This document shows positions 32,834 through 41,867 of a stretch of DNA of 64,000 nt, piece by piece. The stretch is from an uncultured Prevotella sp. (GTDB taxonomy: Bacteria; Bacteroidota; Bacteroidia; Bacteroidales; Bacteroidaceae), in the NCBI GenBank assembly GCA_900322175.1, contig ONYZ01000005.1:1-64000 (forward strand), written 5' to 3'. The position numbers and the translations under genes are program-made. The notes under the pieces are model-generated. The model ran no database searches and was not told the origin of the DNA. It saw only the letters and a program-made list of their open reading frames with translations. The first letter of the stretch is position 1. Each line of letters begins with the position of its first letter.

Positions 32834-33445
32834 ATGTTTATAGAGCAACCGGCAATCTATCTGCGCTGGCTCTATCCTAGAGCATACTGGCGAATGGACC
32901 GTCACGAGAGATCAGTTTACCTGACTTTCGACGACGGTCCCATCCCAGAGGCTACACCATTTATACTAGATACACTAAAGCAGTTTGGTGCACGCGCCAC
33001 TTTCTTTATGGTGGGCGATAACGTACGCAAATATCCTGAACTGTACAAGCGTATTCTGGCCGAAGGCCATCAGGTGGGCAATCATACCCATAATCACATA
33101 GGAGGTCTGCGACACTCGATAAAAGAATACAGCTATAATGTGGAAAAAGCAAACGCATATATCAAAAGTCACTACGTACGTCCGCCACACGGATGGATGC
33201 GTATGGCACAATATGCGTGGCTGAGCAGGAAATACAAAATAGTGATGTGGGACCTGGTGACACGCGACTACTCGAAATGGATGACTGCCGAAGACGTGGT
33301 CAATAATATAAAGAGGTACACGCGTAATGGATCTATCATCACGTTCCACGATTCGCTTAAGAGTATCGACAAACTTAAGACTGCGCTACCAGAGAGTCTG
33401 CAATGGCTTAAAGACCAAGGGTACAGTTTTAGAATCTTCCCTTAG
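32834..33445 (+). CDS. Polysaccharide deacetylase (NodB/CE4)
   Basis: 203 residues. NodB motif 1 SVYLTFDDGPIPEA (TFDDGP), motif 2 EGHQVGNHTHNHIGG (H-x3-H zinc ligands), motif 3 VRPPHGWMR, late motif SIITFHDS. No signal peptide or anchor is seen, but the N-terminal 20 residues are hydrophobic-aromatic. It removes N- or O-acetyl groups from a cell-wall or surface glycan. It starts 3 bp after the DUF2723 gene, in one operon. Confidence 0.92.
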   Translation: MFIEQPAIYLRWLYPRAYWRMDRHERSVYLTFDDGPIPEATPFILDTLKQFGARATFFMVGDNVRKYPELYKRILAEGHQVGNHTHNHIGGLRHSIKEYSYNVEKANAYIKSHYVRPPHGWMRMAQYAWLSRKYKIVMWDLVTRDYSKWMTAEDVVNNIKRYTRNGSIITFHDSLKSIDKLKTALPESLQWLKDQGYSFRIFP

Positions 33446-33483
33446 ACAAATCAGACATACTAGAAACCCCTAAAATAACAATT

Positions 33484-35838
33484 ATGAAAAGATTACTAAC
33501 AACATGCTTACTAACAGCAACATTCGTTATGACAACAAATGCACAACCACAGCTCCGCGTTGATAATATAGACGAGGTGCTCAAGGCAATGACCCTTGAA
33601 GAGAAAGCCAAACTACTAGTTGGCGGTGCTAACAATTTCTTCAGTTCCAACGCGGTAGTAGGCGGTGAGGCCGACCTGGTGGCAGGAGCAGCAGGAACAA
33701 CACCAGCTATCCCACGCTTGGGAATACCTGCTACTGTACTTACCGACGGACCTGCCGGAGTACGTATCGACCCTACCCGCAAAGGTACAACAAAAACTTA
33801 CTACGCAACAGCATTCCCCATCGGATCATGTCTGGCTTCTACATGGAACACCGACCTGGTGAGTAAGGTGGGTGAAGCTATCGGAAACGAGACCAAGGAG
33901 TATCGTTGCGACGTGATTCTAGGTCCTGGAATGAACCTACACCGTAACCCGCTTTGCGGACGTAACTTTGAATACTACTCAGAGGACCCATTGCTAACAG
34001 GAAAGATTGCAGCAGCGTATATTAAGGGAGTACAGAGTCAGGGAGCTGGTGTTAGTGCAAAGCACTTTGCCATCAACTCGCAAGAGACAGACCGCACTGC
34101 TGTAGACGAGCGCGTATCACAGCGCGCAGCACGCGAACTATATCTGCGCGGATTCGAAATCGCTGTTCGTGAGAGTAATCCTTGGACTATCATGTCATCG
34201 TACAATCAGGTAAATGGCAAATACTCGATGGGCAATCGTGACCTATTGACCAAGATACTGCGCGAAGACTGGGGCTACAAGGGTATTGTTATGACCGACT
34301 GGATTGGTATCCGCGAAGGTTTGACAACAATAAGCGAAGTACAGGCCGGCAACGACCTGATGGAACCAGGTCAGCCTGCACAGGTAAACGAGATTATCGA
34401 AGGCGTAAAGAGCGGCAAACTGGATATTGCTGATGTTGACCGCAATGTCCGCAGAATGCTAGAATACATTGTAAAGACTCCTAGCTTCGGTAAGTATCCA
34501 GCATCAAACGCCCCCGACTTCAAGGCACACGCAGCCATCACACGTCAGAGTGCAAACGAGGGTATTGTACTTCTGAAAAACAACGGAATCCTCCCTTGGA
34601 AGAACGGCGCTATTAAGACTGTTGCCCTGTTTGGCGAGAACTCATACGACTTCCTGAGCGGAGGTACTGGTTCTGGTTGTGTTCATCCACCATACGTTGT
34701 CGATATGCTACAGGGGTTGGAGAACGCTGGCATCAAATCAAGTGCAACCCTCACAGATATATACCGCAAGTATATAGAGTATGCAAAAGTTAAGTTCCAA
34801 GCCGAGCGCCATCCAGCAAAATGGTATCAGATGGAATACTTCGGACAGCAGAAATATCCAGAGATTGCCATCGACCCAATCTGCATCAACAAGGAAGTGA
34901 ATGCAGCCGACGCTGCAATCATCACTATTGGTCGTCAAGCTGGTGAGGGCGTAGACCGCGATCTGAACACAGAGTTCAACCTGATTCCAGAGGAGCGTGC
35001 TCTCATCACTGATGTATGCAACGCATTCCACGCTGCAGGCAAACCTGTTATCGTTATCATCAACTCAGGTAGCGTTATCGAGACAGCATCATGGAGCGGA
35101 TATCCTGATGCCATCCTGTGTGCTTGGCAGCCAGGCATGGAAGGAGGTAATTCTATCGCCGACCTGCTTACAGGCAAGGTTAATCCTTCAGGCAAACTAA
35201 CAATGACTTGGCCTGTTGCAGCTACCGACCATGCTTCGACCAAGAACTTCCCAGGACAGATAGATGACTACTCACTCCAGATGATGATAGGCAACAAGAC
35301 CCCTATTCCAGGTCACGCTTACACCAATCACGAGGAAGACATCTACGTGGGCTATCGCTACTTCGATACATTTGGGCGCGATGTAGCATATCCATTCGGT
35401 TTCGGACTGAGCTATACTACATTCAGTTTTGCAAAGCCTGTAGTTAAGGCAAAAGGCAAGGATGCTATAGAGGTTTGCGTCATTGTAAAGAATACAGGAA
35501 ACGTGAGCGGAAAGGAAGTGGCTCAGGTATATGTTCAGGCCCCTGATGGCAGACTTGAGAAGCCCGCACAGGAGTTGAAAGCATTTGCAAAGACAAAGGA
35601 ACTTCAGCCAGGTGAGAGTCAGACTCTGACAATGACAATCCCCGTTCGCAATCTTGCAAGCTTCGACGAGGCAAATAGTCAGTGGATAGCAGAGGCTGGT
35701 AACTATACCTTCCGCATCGGTAATAGCAGTCGCGACATAGCTGCTACAGCAACATTGAAGATTGCTGAATACACAGAGAAGACCACTAACGCACTTGCTC
35801 CGCAGCACAAGCTAAACCTGCTGAAAAAGAACAAGTAA
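33484..35838 (+). CDS. Secreted GH3 beta-glucosidase/beta-xylosidase
   Basis: 784 residues, signal peptide (MKRLLTTCLLTATFVMTTNA). GH3 N-terminal barrel: RLGIPATVLTDGPAGVRIDP, the ligand-binding KHFAINSQETDR, and nucleophile D272 in KGIVMTDWIG. GH3 C-terminal sandwich (about 370-640) and a fibronectin-III-like domain (about 660-770). It cleaves terminal beta-glucose or beta-xylose from oligosaccharides. It sits 13 bp before a second GH2 enzyme, which makes it a functional pair for a beta-linked plant oligosaccharide (inference). Confidence 0.93.
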   Translation: MKRLLTTCLLTATFVMTTNAQPQLRVDNIDEVLKAMTLEEKAKLLVGGANNFFSSNAVVGGEADLVAGAAGTTPAIPRLGIPATVLTDGPAGVRIDPTRKGTTKTYYATAFPIGSCLASTWNTDLVSKVGEAIGNETKEYRCDVILGPGMNLHRNPLCGRNFEYYSEDPLLTGKIAAAYIKGVQSQGAGVSAKHFAINSQETDRTAVDERVSQRAARELYLRGFEIAVRESNPWTIMSSYNQVNGKYSMGNRDLLTKILREDWGYKGIVMTDWIGIREGLTTISEVQAGNDLMEPGQPAQVNEIIEGVKSGKLDIADVDRNVRRMLEYIVKTPSFGKYPASNAPDFKAHAAITRQSANEGIVLLKNNGILPWKNGAIKTVALFGENSYDFLSGGTGSGCVHPPYVVDMLQGLENAGIKSSATLTDIYRKYIEYAKVKFQAERHPAKWYQMEYFGQQKYPEIAIDPICINKEVNAADAAIITIGRQAGEGVDRDLNTEFNLIPEERALITDVCNAFHAAGKPVIVIINSGSVIETASWSGYPDAILCAWQPGMEGGNSIADLLTGKVNPSGKLTMTWPVAATDHASTKNFPGQIDDYSLQMMIGNKTPIPGHAYTNHEEDIYVGYRYFDTFGRDVAYPFGFGLSYTTFSFAKPVVKAKGKDAIEVCVIVKNTGNVSGKEVAQVYVQAPDGRLEKPAQELKAFAKTKELQPGESQTLTMTIPVRNLASFDEANSQWIAEAGNYTFRIGNSSRDIAATATLKIAEYTEKTTNALAPQHKLNLLKKNK

Positions 35839-35851
35839 AAAATAGTAAATA

Positions 35852-38287
35852 ATGAAAAAAGAACTGCTACTAACTACTCTTGCCCTGCTACTAACAATAG
35901 CAGGGCAAGCACAAAATGTGCGAGAGACAATAAGACTAGACAAAGGTTGGAAGTTTTCACTAGGACATGCTGGCGATCCAAAGAAAGACTTCGGTTGTGG
36001 AACTGAATACTTCAACTACCTGACCAAGGCTAACTCGATACACAACGAAGGACCGTATAGTGCAAAGTTTGATGACTCTGCCTGGCAGGACATACAGATT
36101 CCACACGACTGGGTGACCACCCTACCATACGCCAAAGAGGCTAGTCATTCGCACGGATATAAGACCGTAGGCTATAAGTATCCCGAGACCAGCGTGGGAT
36201 GGTATCGCAAAATTATTAATATCCCTGGCAACGATCTGGGTAAGCGAGTGATGCTACGTTTCGACGGTATATTCCGCAATGCAAGAATATGGTTCAACGG
36301 ATTCTATATGGGAACAGAACCAAGCGGATATGCTACTCAGATTTACGATATCACACCTTATATAAAATATGGTGAAGATAATCTGATTTGCGTACGTGCT
36401 GATGCAACACTTGAAGAGGGATGGTTCTATGAGGGAGCTGGAATATATCGAGACGTTTGGTTGGAGAAATCGGCAGAAGTGAGCGTTGCGCCCTTTGGAA
36501 CTTTTGTATATGCAGAACTGAAAGAACCATATTCCGAAGCGAAGCTGAAGATAGAGACAGAGGTAAGCAACAGTAGTCTGAAGCCTCAGCTATGTGAGGT
36601 TACACATAGGCTATTGGATGCTGACGGCAAAGAGATAGCCCGCAGTGCAGGTACGACATTGGGACTAAAATCAAAAGAGACTGTAGCAACAAAACAATCC
36701 ATCAGTATTACAAACCCACACCTGTGGAGCACAACCGACCCTTATATATATAAGGTAGAGACAACCATCAGCCAGAATGGTAAGATAGTTGACGTTTACA
36801 CAACCACCACTGGCATACGTGATATTGCCTTCAGTAGCGAACTAGGATTCCTGCTTAACGGTGAGCCATTGAAGTTGAAAGGCGTGAACATGCACCAGGA
36901 TCATGCTGGTGTGGGTTCGGCAATCCCAGATGCGCTCCAAGCATGGCGCATAAAACAACTAAAAGAGTTTGGCTGTAACGCATACCGCGCTTCGCATAAT
37001 CCCATGACTCCTGCCCTGCTGGATATTTGTGATCGCGAAGGAATATTGGTTATCGACGAGAACAGACTGATGGGTATAAACGAAGAACACCTGCGACTGC
37101 TTGAACGTATGATCAAGCGCGACAGGAATCACCCTTCGGTAATAATGTGGAGCGATGGTAACGAGGAATGGGGACTTGAGAATACCATACAAGGTACACG
37201 ACTGGCTGAAGCCATGCGTGAATACACAAGACTATACGACCCCACCCGTCCTAGCACAGTAGCAAATGCAGGAGGAACAGAACTCATCAAGGGACTTGAC
37301 ATAGTAGGATTCAACTATATCATACAGAACGATGTTGACAATCGCAAGAAAGCAAATTCCGACTGGAAGATTGTTGGCACTGAAGAAACATCAGGATGTG
37401 GTACACGTGGATGGTACTTCAATTCGCCTGAATATCCAGGCAGAATGATTAGCATAAACCGCACTGACCAACCAGGTGTGGAGAATGTGATAGAACGCGG
37501 TTGGAAGTTCTATGACGAGCGCCCCTGGGCTGCTGGACTGTTCTACTGGACAGGCTTCGACTATAGAGGTGAACCCAATCCGCTGGAATACCCGGCCACA
37601 GACTCTGAGTTCGGCATACTGGACTACTGCGGTTTTTGGAAAGACGAAGCTTGGTATCTGAAGTCGTGGTGGACAGACGAGCCAACACTTCACATCTTCC
37701 CCCACTGGAACCTACAGGGCCATGAGGGCGAAGAGATAGAACTCTGGGCTTACAGCAACTGCGACGAAGTAGAATTGACCGTAAACGGCAAAAAACTGGG
37801 CAAGCAGAAGATGCCCAAGAACGGGCACCTGAAATGGAAAGCGACCTATCAGCCAGGAAAGGTTGTAGCCACAGGATACAAAAACGGCAAACGATTACTC
37901 ACTGAAGTTATAACTACCACGAAGTCCGCCTTTAAGACCGTACTAAAGGCAGACAGACAACACATCGATGCTGATGGACGCGATGCTGCCATTATTACCA
38001 TCGAGGTACAAGACGAAAAAGGCCGCATTGTACCCAATGCGTGCCCTATGCTAAAATTCAATCTTGAAGGGGATGCCCGTATTATAGGTGCCGGTAATGG
38101 CGACCCGATGTATCTGGGCGAAGATCATCCCAAGAACCCGAACTGCAAAGAATTCTCGATACCAGCATTCAACGGTTTGGCTCAAATACTGGTGCAGAGT
38201 TCTGATACACCATCAACTATAACACTTAGATGTCTGAGCGACGGATTGAAAACTGGAAACGTGGTTATTCAGTCTCTTCCTCGTTAG
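35852..38287 (+). CDS. Secreted GH2 beta-galactosidase-like enzyme
   Basis: 811 residues, signal peptide (MKKELLLTTLALLLTIAGQA). GH2 domains in order: jelly roll (about 25-220, with PHDWVTT and GAGIYRDVWL), Ig-like (about 225-320), TIM barrel (about 320-600), DUF4982-like and Ig-like C-terminus (about 610-811). The acid/base is E438 in MWSDGNEEWG (Asp in place of the usual Ile/Leu/Met before GNE). The nucleophile is probably E511 in VGTEETSG. It follows the GH3 gene by 13 bp. The last 23 bp overlap the Lrp gene on the other strand. The true sugar is uncertain (galactose or glucuronate are possible). Confidence 0.9.
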   Translation: MKKELLLTTLALLLTIAGQAQNVRETIRLDKGWKFSLGHAGDPKKDFGCGTEYFNYLTKANSIHNEGPYSAKFDDSAWQDIQIPHDWVTTLPYAKEASHSHGYKTVGYKYPETSVGWYRKIINIPGNDLGKRVMLRFDGIFRNARIWFNGFYMGTEPSGYATQIYDITPYIKYGEDNLICVRADATLEEGWFYEGAGIYRDVWLEKSAEVSVAPFGTFVYAELKEPYSEAKLKIETEVSNSSLKPQLCEVTHRLLDADGKEIARSAGTTLGLKSKETVATKQSISITNPHLWSTTDPYIYKVETTISQNGKIVDVYTTTTGIRDIAFSSELGFLLNGEPLKLKGVNMHQDHAGVGSAIPDALQAWRIKQLKEFGCNAYRASHNPMTPALLDICDREGILVIDENRLMGINEEHLRLLERMIKRDRNHPSVIMWSDGNEEWGLENTIQGTRLAEAMREYTRLYDPTRPSTVANAGGTELIKGLDIVGFNYIIQNDVDNRKKANSDWKIVGTEETSGCGTRGWYFNSPEYPGRMISINRTDQPGVENVIERGWKFYDERPWAAGLFYWTGFDYRGEPNPLEYPATDSEFGILDYCGFWKDEAWYLKSWWTDEPTLHIFPHWNLQGHEGEEIELWAYSNCDEVELTVNGKKLGKQKMPKNGHLKWKATYQPGKVVATGYKNGKRLLTEVITTTKSAFKTVLKADRQHIDADGRDAAIITIEVQDEKGRIVPNACPMLKFNLEGDARIIGAGNGDPMYLGEDHPKNPNCKEFSIPAFNGLAQILVQSSDTPSTITLRCLSDGLKTGNVVIQSLPR

Positions 38288-38747
38288 TCAGGATATCTGC
38301 AATCGGCAACTGGCGGTCAATCGCTGTATGGAAAGATATCAGCGTTTGACTGCTAGACAGGCCGAGGGGCTGTAGCTTGTCGTGAATAATCGTAAGCAGA
38401 TGATGATTATTACGCGCATACAGTTTTATAAACATATCGAAATTACCCGTAGTGTAATGACACTCCACGACCTCAGGTATCTGCTTCAAACGCTCCAAGA
38501 CTTCATCGAAACGGGCAGGATCCTTAAGATTCAACCCAATATATGCACATGTTTCGTAACCAATCTTCTCGGGTTCAATTAGGAACTGTGAGCCTTTGAG
38601 CACACCCATGCCATTCAACTTCTGAATACGCTGATGGATAGCAGCACCACTCACATTACATGCACGGGCCACCTCCAGGAATGGTATTCTAGCATCAGCA
38701 GCTATCAGACTCAATATCTGTCTGTCGAGTTCGTCAATCTTTACCAT
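38265..38747 (-). CDS. Lrp/AsnC family transcriptional regulator
   Basis: 160 residues. N-terminal winged HTH (ELDRQILSLIAADARIPFLE, VARACNVSGAAIHQRIQKL), C-terminal RAM ligand-binding domain (YETCAYIGLNLKDPARFDEV). These regulators sense amino acids and form octamers. It is last in the ExbB/ExbD operon, starting 13 bp after the second ExbD gene. Its end overlaps the GH2 gene by 23 bp on the opposite strand. Confidence 0.92.
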   Translation of the reverse strand: MVKIDELDRQILSLIAADARIPFLEVARACNVSGAAIHQRIQKLNGMGVLKGSQFLIEPEKIGYETCAYIGLNLKDPARFDEVLERLKQIPEVVECHYTTGNFDMFIKLYARNNHHLLTIIHDKLQPLGLSSSQTLISFHTAIDRQLPIADILTNEEETE

Positions 38748-38760
38748 ATTTTATCAGTAG

Positions 38761-39234
38761 TTATTTTTTGAATTCTGTTGCACTATAATTGATTTTCAAG
38801 GCATAAACCTGTTGCAGTTGGCGCTTCACTTCGCTTACCAAACCCATAGGAGCCTTCTTATCTACTCGCAGGGATACAGTAAGGCGTGATTGGTTCTCTG
38901 CACTCAAACCGCCTCGTATCTGTTCTATCAGAGCAGGGATATCATTAGGCTGCACAACATTGTTATTAAGTTGCACACACCAAGTATTCTCATTACTCTT
39001 TCCACTTTCCACTTTCCTACCAATGTACAAATTCACCACAGCCTGCTTATTTGTCAACTTTTGCACCTCAACCCCTTCGGGCACCTGCAAACGTACTTTC
39101 ACTTCATCACTACGCATGTGGGTAACAATCATGAAGAAGAAAAGTACTGTAAAAATCAAATCAGGCATCGAGGCCACATTAAGTGATGGCACACTCCTGC
39201 GACTCTGATGAAACATGCTCTTCATAGGTCTCAT
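38761..39234 (-). CDS. exbD: ExbD/TolR family biopolymer transport protein (second copy)
   Basis: 157 residues. N-terminal short cytoplasmic part, a single membrane helix with the family pattern PDLIFTVLFFFMIVTHM (conserved Asp), then a periplasmic domain. It works with ExbB to pass proton-motive energy to TonB. It overlaps the previous ExbD gene by 4 bp. ATG 39234 is taken; ATG at about 39225 is possible. Confidence 0.9.
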   Translation of the reverse strand: MRPMKSMFHQSRRSVPSLNVASMPDLIFTVLFFFMIVTHMRSDEVKVRLQVPEGVEVQKLTNKQAVVNLYIGRKVESGKSNENTWCVQLNNNVVQPNDIPALIEQIRGGLSAENQSRLTVSLRVDKKAPMGLVSEVKRQLQQVYALKINYSATEFKK

Positions 39235-39785
39235 TGGGCGCCTCCTTCCTGTATCGGTGCCATCCCCGACGTTCCGTCGCCTACCCGTAGCTCTTCACTG
39301 ATACGCTGAGGGTAATACTCATTCATCAGGGTCTTCTCATCGGCCGTACAAGCAGCATAGCTATGACCATAATGCTTTCGGGCATACTCTTCACGCAGTT
39401 CATGATAGGCACTTACTATAGCATCCTGCATACGGAAGTATGCCTCATACGTGGTAGCAGGATCGGCCTGTATAGACACAACATGGCCGGTACGATTAAC
39501 AAATGCCAGTGAGCGCACTTCGGCTGTCAGTTGCTGATAAGTAATAGTTTTACCATCGCACGTCAGTTGGTCATTAGCATCAAGTTTTACCTGCATTACA
39601 TTATCTCTATTAATATCCTTAGGCTGTTCGTGCTCCAATGGTGGTGGAGCCATCTGGCGCAGGAGCCCCTTCTCCGTGTCCATCGATGAGGTCACGAGAA
39701 AGAAAATCAACAGCATAAACGAGATGTCTGCGGTTGATGTAGTGTTCAGCTCCGGAATCTGCTGACGATAGCGCTTACGAAACAT
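39231..39785 (-). CDS. exbD: ExbD/TolR family biopolymer transport protein (first copy)
   Basis: 184 residues. The membrane helix TSTADISFMLLIFFLVTSSM contains the conserved Asp. The periplasmic part carries a long variable insert (about 60-184). Overlaps the upstream small membrane protein by 40 bp and the downstream ExbD by 4 bp. Two different ExbD per ExbB are typical for Bacteroidetes TonB systems. Confidence 0.9.
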   Translation of the reverse strand: MFRKRYRQQIPELNTTSTADISFMLLIFFLVTSSMDTEKGLLRQMAPPPLEHEQPKDINRDNVMQVKLDANDQLTCDGKTITYQQLTAEVRSLAFVNRTGHVVSIQADPATTYEAYFRMQDAIVSAYHELREEYARKHYGHSYAACTADEKTLMNEYYPQRISEELRVGDGTSGMAPIQEGGAQ

Positions 39786-40105
39786 CCGATAATCAATATA
39801 ATAGAGGTATAGATAAACATATCAGCTACTCTCAACCAGAAATGGTCTGAAAGCAGTTGTCCATTCGAAAGAACAGGTTCTGTAGATCCAAGCAGAAAAG
39901 TAGCCGCCATGCATAGCACAAATCCTATGGCAACCAACCATCCTATTTTTCCCGCAGGCACTCCATTCACCACATCATCCCCCTTACGACGGAATCGCAG
40001 CCCATGCCAAACCGAATATGCCGTTACAGCTATAGCCGCAGCCAATGTAATATACATCAGCCACAACATAACATCGGCAATAGCGGGCGAGATGAAATTA
40101 TTCAT
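39746..40105 (-). CDS. Small membrane protein between ExbB and ExbD
   Basis: 119 residues with three membrane segments (LWLMYITLAAAIAVTAYSVW, IGWLVAIGFVLCMAATFLL, MFIYTSIILIIGCFVSAIV). No known family is recognised. It overlaps ExbB by 8 bp and ExbD by 40 bp, so it is tightly built into the operon and probably a structural or accessory subunit of the complex (inference). Confidence 0.7.
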   Translation of the reverse strand: MNNFISPAIADVMLWLMYITLAAAIAVTAYSVWHGLRFRRKGDDVVNGVPAGKIGWLVAIGFVLCMAATFLLGSTEPVLSNGQLLSDHFWLRVADMFIYTSIILIIGCFVSAIVSRFRS

Positions 40106-40901
40106 GATGTGCTTGTTTATAATCAGTAATCATGTCGAGCAGAGTGATAGCAGCCTCTTCCATCTGGGCCGTAAGGCGCTCAATCTTTGATAGGATATAG
40201 CTGTAGAAGAGTTGGAGTACAAGTGCCACAACAATACCAAAGATTGTGGTGATAAGTGCCACCTTCATACCCCGAGCCACGATGGTAGGACCAATATCAC
40301 CTACTTGCTGGATATTGTCGAACGCCATAACCATACCAATAACGGTACCAAGGAATCCTAAAGACGGCGCCATAGCTATGAAGAGTTTTATCCATGAGCA
40401 TCCCTTCTCCAGATTGGCTGTCTGCAGTCCGCCAAAGTTAGTAATACTACGTTCAATAGCATCAATTGGCTGTTTGATATGCAATAGACCCTGATAGCAA
40501 ACAGAAGCAACAGGACCACGAGTATTCCTGCAGAGTGACTTTGCGCCTTCAACATCGTCTGATTTCAGGCACTGTTCGATATCACCCATCAACTTATGGG
40601 TCTTAATCTCTGACAATGTAAGATATATGATACGTTCTATACAGAAAGCAAGTCCTAAAACGAGGGCTAATGCCACAAGCGACATAAACGCCACATTACC
40701 ATCCACAAATTTGGTTTTCAACTGCTTGTGAAGTCCTCCTTCCTCAGTCTCTTCGCCTACCAGTTCGTCAATGTCATCTGCCATCACAGCCATCGAATCA
40801 ACAGCTAAAGAGTCAACAGCAACAGAATCGACAGTGACATTCTGTGCGAAACCAAGCAATCCTATCAGTGTGAATGAAAAAATAAAGAAAAGTCTTTTCA
40901 T
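40098..40901 (-). CDS. exbB: MotA/TolQ/ExbB proton channel protein
   Basis: 267 residues. An unusual N-terminal signal-like segment (MKRLFFIFSFTLIGLLGFAQ) and an acidic linker with VDSVAVDSLAVDSM repeats precede the channel: TM1 VAFMSLVALALVLGLAFCIE, then the TolQ/ExbB core GCSWIKLFIAMAPSLGFLGT, VIGMVMAFDNIQQ and the last helix LITTIFGIVVALVLQLFYSY. It drives the ExbD/TonB motor. It comes first among the protein genes, right after tRNA-Ser. Confidence 0.92.
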   Translation of the reverse strand: MKRLFFIFSFTLIGLLGFAQNVTVDSVAVDSLAVDSMAVMADDIDELVGEETEEGGLHKQLKTKFVDGNVAFMSLVALALVLGLAFCIERIIYLTLSEIKTHKLMGDIEQCLKSDDVEGAKSLCRNTRGPVASVCYQGLLHIKQPIDAIERSITNFGGLQTANLEKGCSWIKLFIAMAPSLGFLGTVIGMVMAFDNIQQVGDIGPTIVARGMKVALITTIFGIVVALVLQLFYSYILSKIERLTAQMEEAAITLLDMITDYKQAHHE

Positions 40902-40917
40902 ATCTCAGTATAATCAG

Positions 40918-41005
40918 CGGAGAGAGGGGGATTCGAACCCCCGAAACGCTTTTGACGTTTACACGCTTTCCAGGCGTGCCTCTTCAGCCACTCGAGCATC
41001 TCTCC
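40918..41005 (-). tRNA. tRNA-Ser (anticodon GGA)
   Basis: The minus strand folds as a class II tRNA: acceptor GGAGAGA (41005-40999) with TCTCTCC (40925-40919), discriminator G at 40918. The anticodon arm CACGC/GCGTG encloses CTGGAAA with anticodon GGA. A long variable arm, and a T arm GGGGGTTCGAATCCCCC, are also present. CCA is not encoded. It lies in the leader of the ExbB operon. Confidence 0.95.
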
Positions 41006-41021
41006 TGTTGTTAAGCGGTTG

Positions 41022-41029
41022 CAAAGGTA
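41022..41029 (-). promoter_or_regulatory. -7 box before tRNA-Ser
   Basis: The minus strand reads TACCTTTG, 16 nt before the tRNA 5' end. It could also drive the ExbB operon by read-through. Confidence 0.6.
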
Positions 41030-41054
41030 GCATTTTTACCGCATAATCCACAGA

Positions 41055-41867
41055 TTAAATACTTATATTTAATACTTTTTTGCAGTTGGCATTAGTCTTT
41101 TGGGCCACTTCTTCTTCGCTTACTCCATAAGCCTCGGCCAATTTCTTCAGCACGTATGCCACGAAGGCAGGTTCATTGCGTTCACCACGCTTAGGCACTG
41201 GCGCCATATAGGGAGCGTCTGTTTCGAGCACGATTCTATCGAGAGGAACAACGGCAGGCAATACTTCGGGCAGATGAGATTTCTTGAAAGTAGAGACACC
41301 ACCGATACCCAACACAAAGCGGTCGAACTGCAACAACTCCTCAGCCTCGTGCTCATTACCAGTAAAACAATGGAACACGCCACCGGGTAATTCTTTCTGA
41401 TACTTCTTGATTATCGCAACCATCTCGTTCTGAGCTTTACGACAATGGATCATCAAAGGCAACTGAAGTTCCACCGACCAGCACACCTGCTCCTCGAAAG
41501 CCTCCAACTGTTCATTCTCGAACTCACGACTCCAATAGAAATCCAAACCTACTTCGCCAATAGCGATAGGGTACTCCCCTCCCATATCAGGGGAGGGGCC
41601 AGGGGTGGGGTGGATCAAGAACGGTTTTATCCTATCCAAAACCTCACGCCAGTCGGACTTTACATCCTCTGGATGAAGCCCCAGCATAGGATAGCAGTAT
41701 CCTGGATAGCGCTTACATACGCTGATGACGGTATCGAGCGACTGAAGGTTGATGCCTGGCACACCGATGGCTTGCACCCCAGCCTCGCGGGCTCGTGCTA
41801 TCACAGCCTCAAGATCATCCTGAAACTCCTCCCCATCCAAGTGACAATGTGTATCAATGTAGTGCAT
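41055..41867 (-). CDS. TatD family metal-dependent hydrolase
   Basis: 270 residues. TIM-barrel amidohydrolase with YIDTHCHLDGEEF, then IAIGEVGLDFYW, MIHCRKA, VFHCFTG and VLETDAPYMAP, the metal ligands of the family. TatD proteins are 3'-5' exonucleases in DNA/RNA turnover. Oddity: an in-frame GC-rich element (41574-41613) adds HPTPGPSPDMGGEYP between LLHLD-type barrel elements and IAIGEVG. It overlaps the prenyl synthase stop by 1 bp. Confidence 0.92.
   Translation of the reverse strand: MHYIDTHCHLDGEEFQDDLEAVIARAREAGVQAIGVPGINLQSLDTVISVCKRYPGYCYPMLGLHPEDVKSDWREVLDRIKPFLIHPTPGPSPDMGGEYPIAIGEVGLDFYWSREFENEQLEAFEEQVCWSVELQLPLMIHCRKAQNEMVAIIKKYQKELPGGVFHCFTGNEHEAEELLQFDRFVLGIGGVSTFKKSHLPEVLPAVVPLDRIVLETDAPYMAPVPKRGERNEPAFVAYVLKKLAEAYGVSEEEVAQKTNANCKKVLNISI
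41574..41613. repeat. GC-rich palindromic element inside the TatD gene
   Basis: CTCCCCT and AGGGGAG arms around CCCATATC, followed by a second GGGCCAGGGGTGGGG part. It resembles the 5966-6099 elements and is also in frame. Confidence 0.75.
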
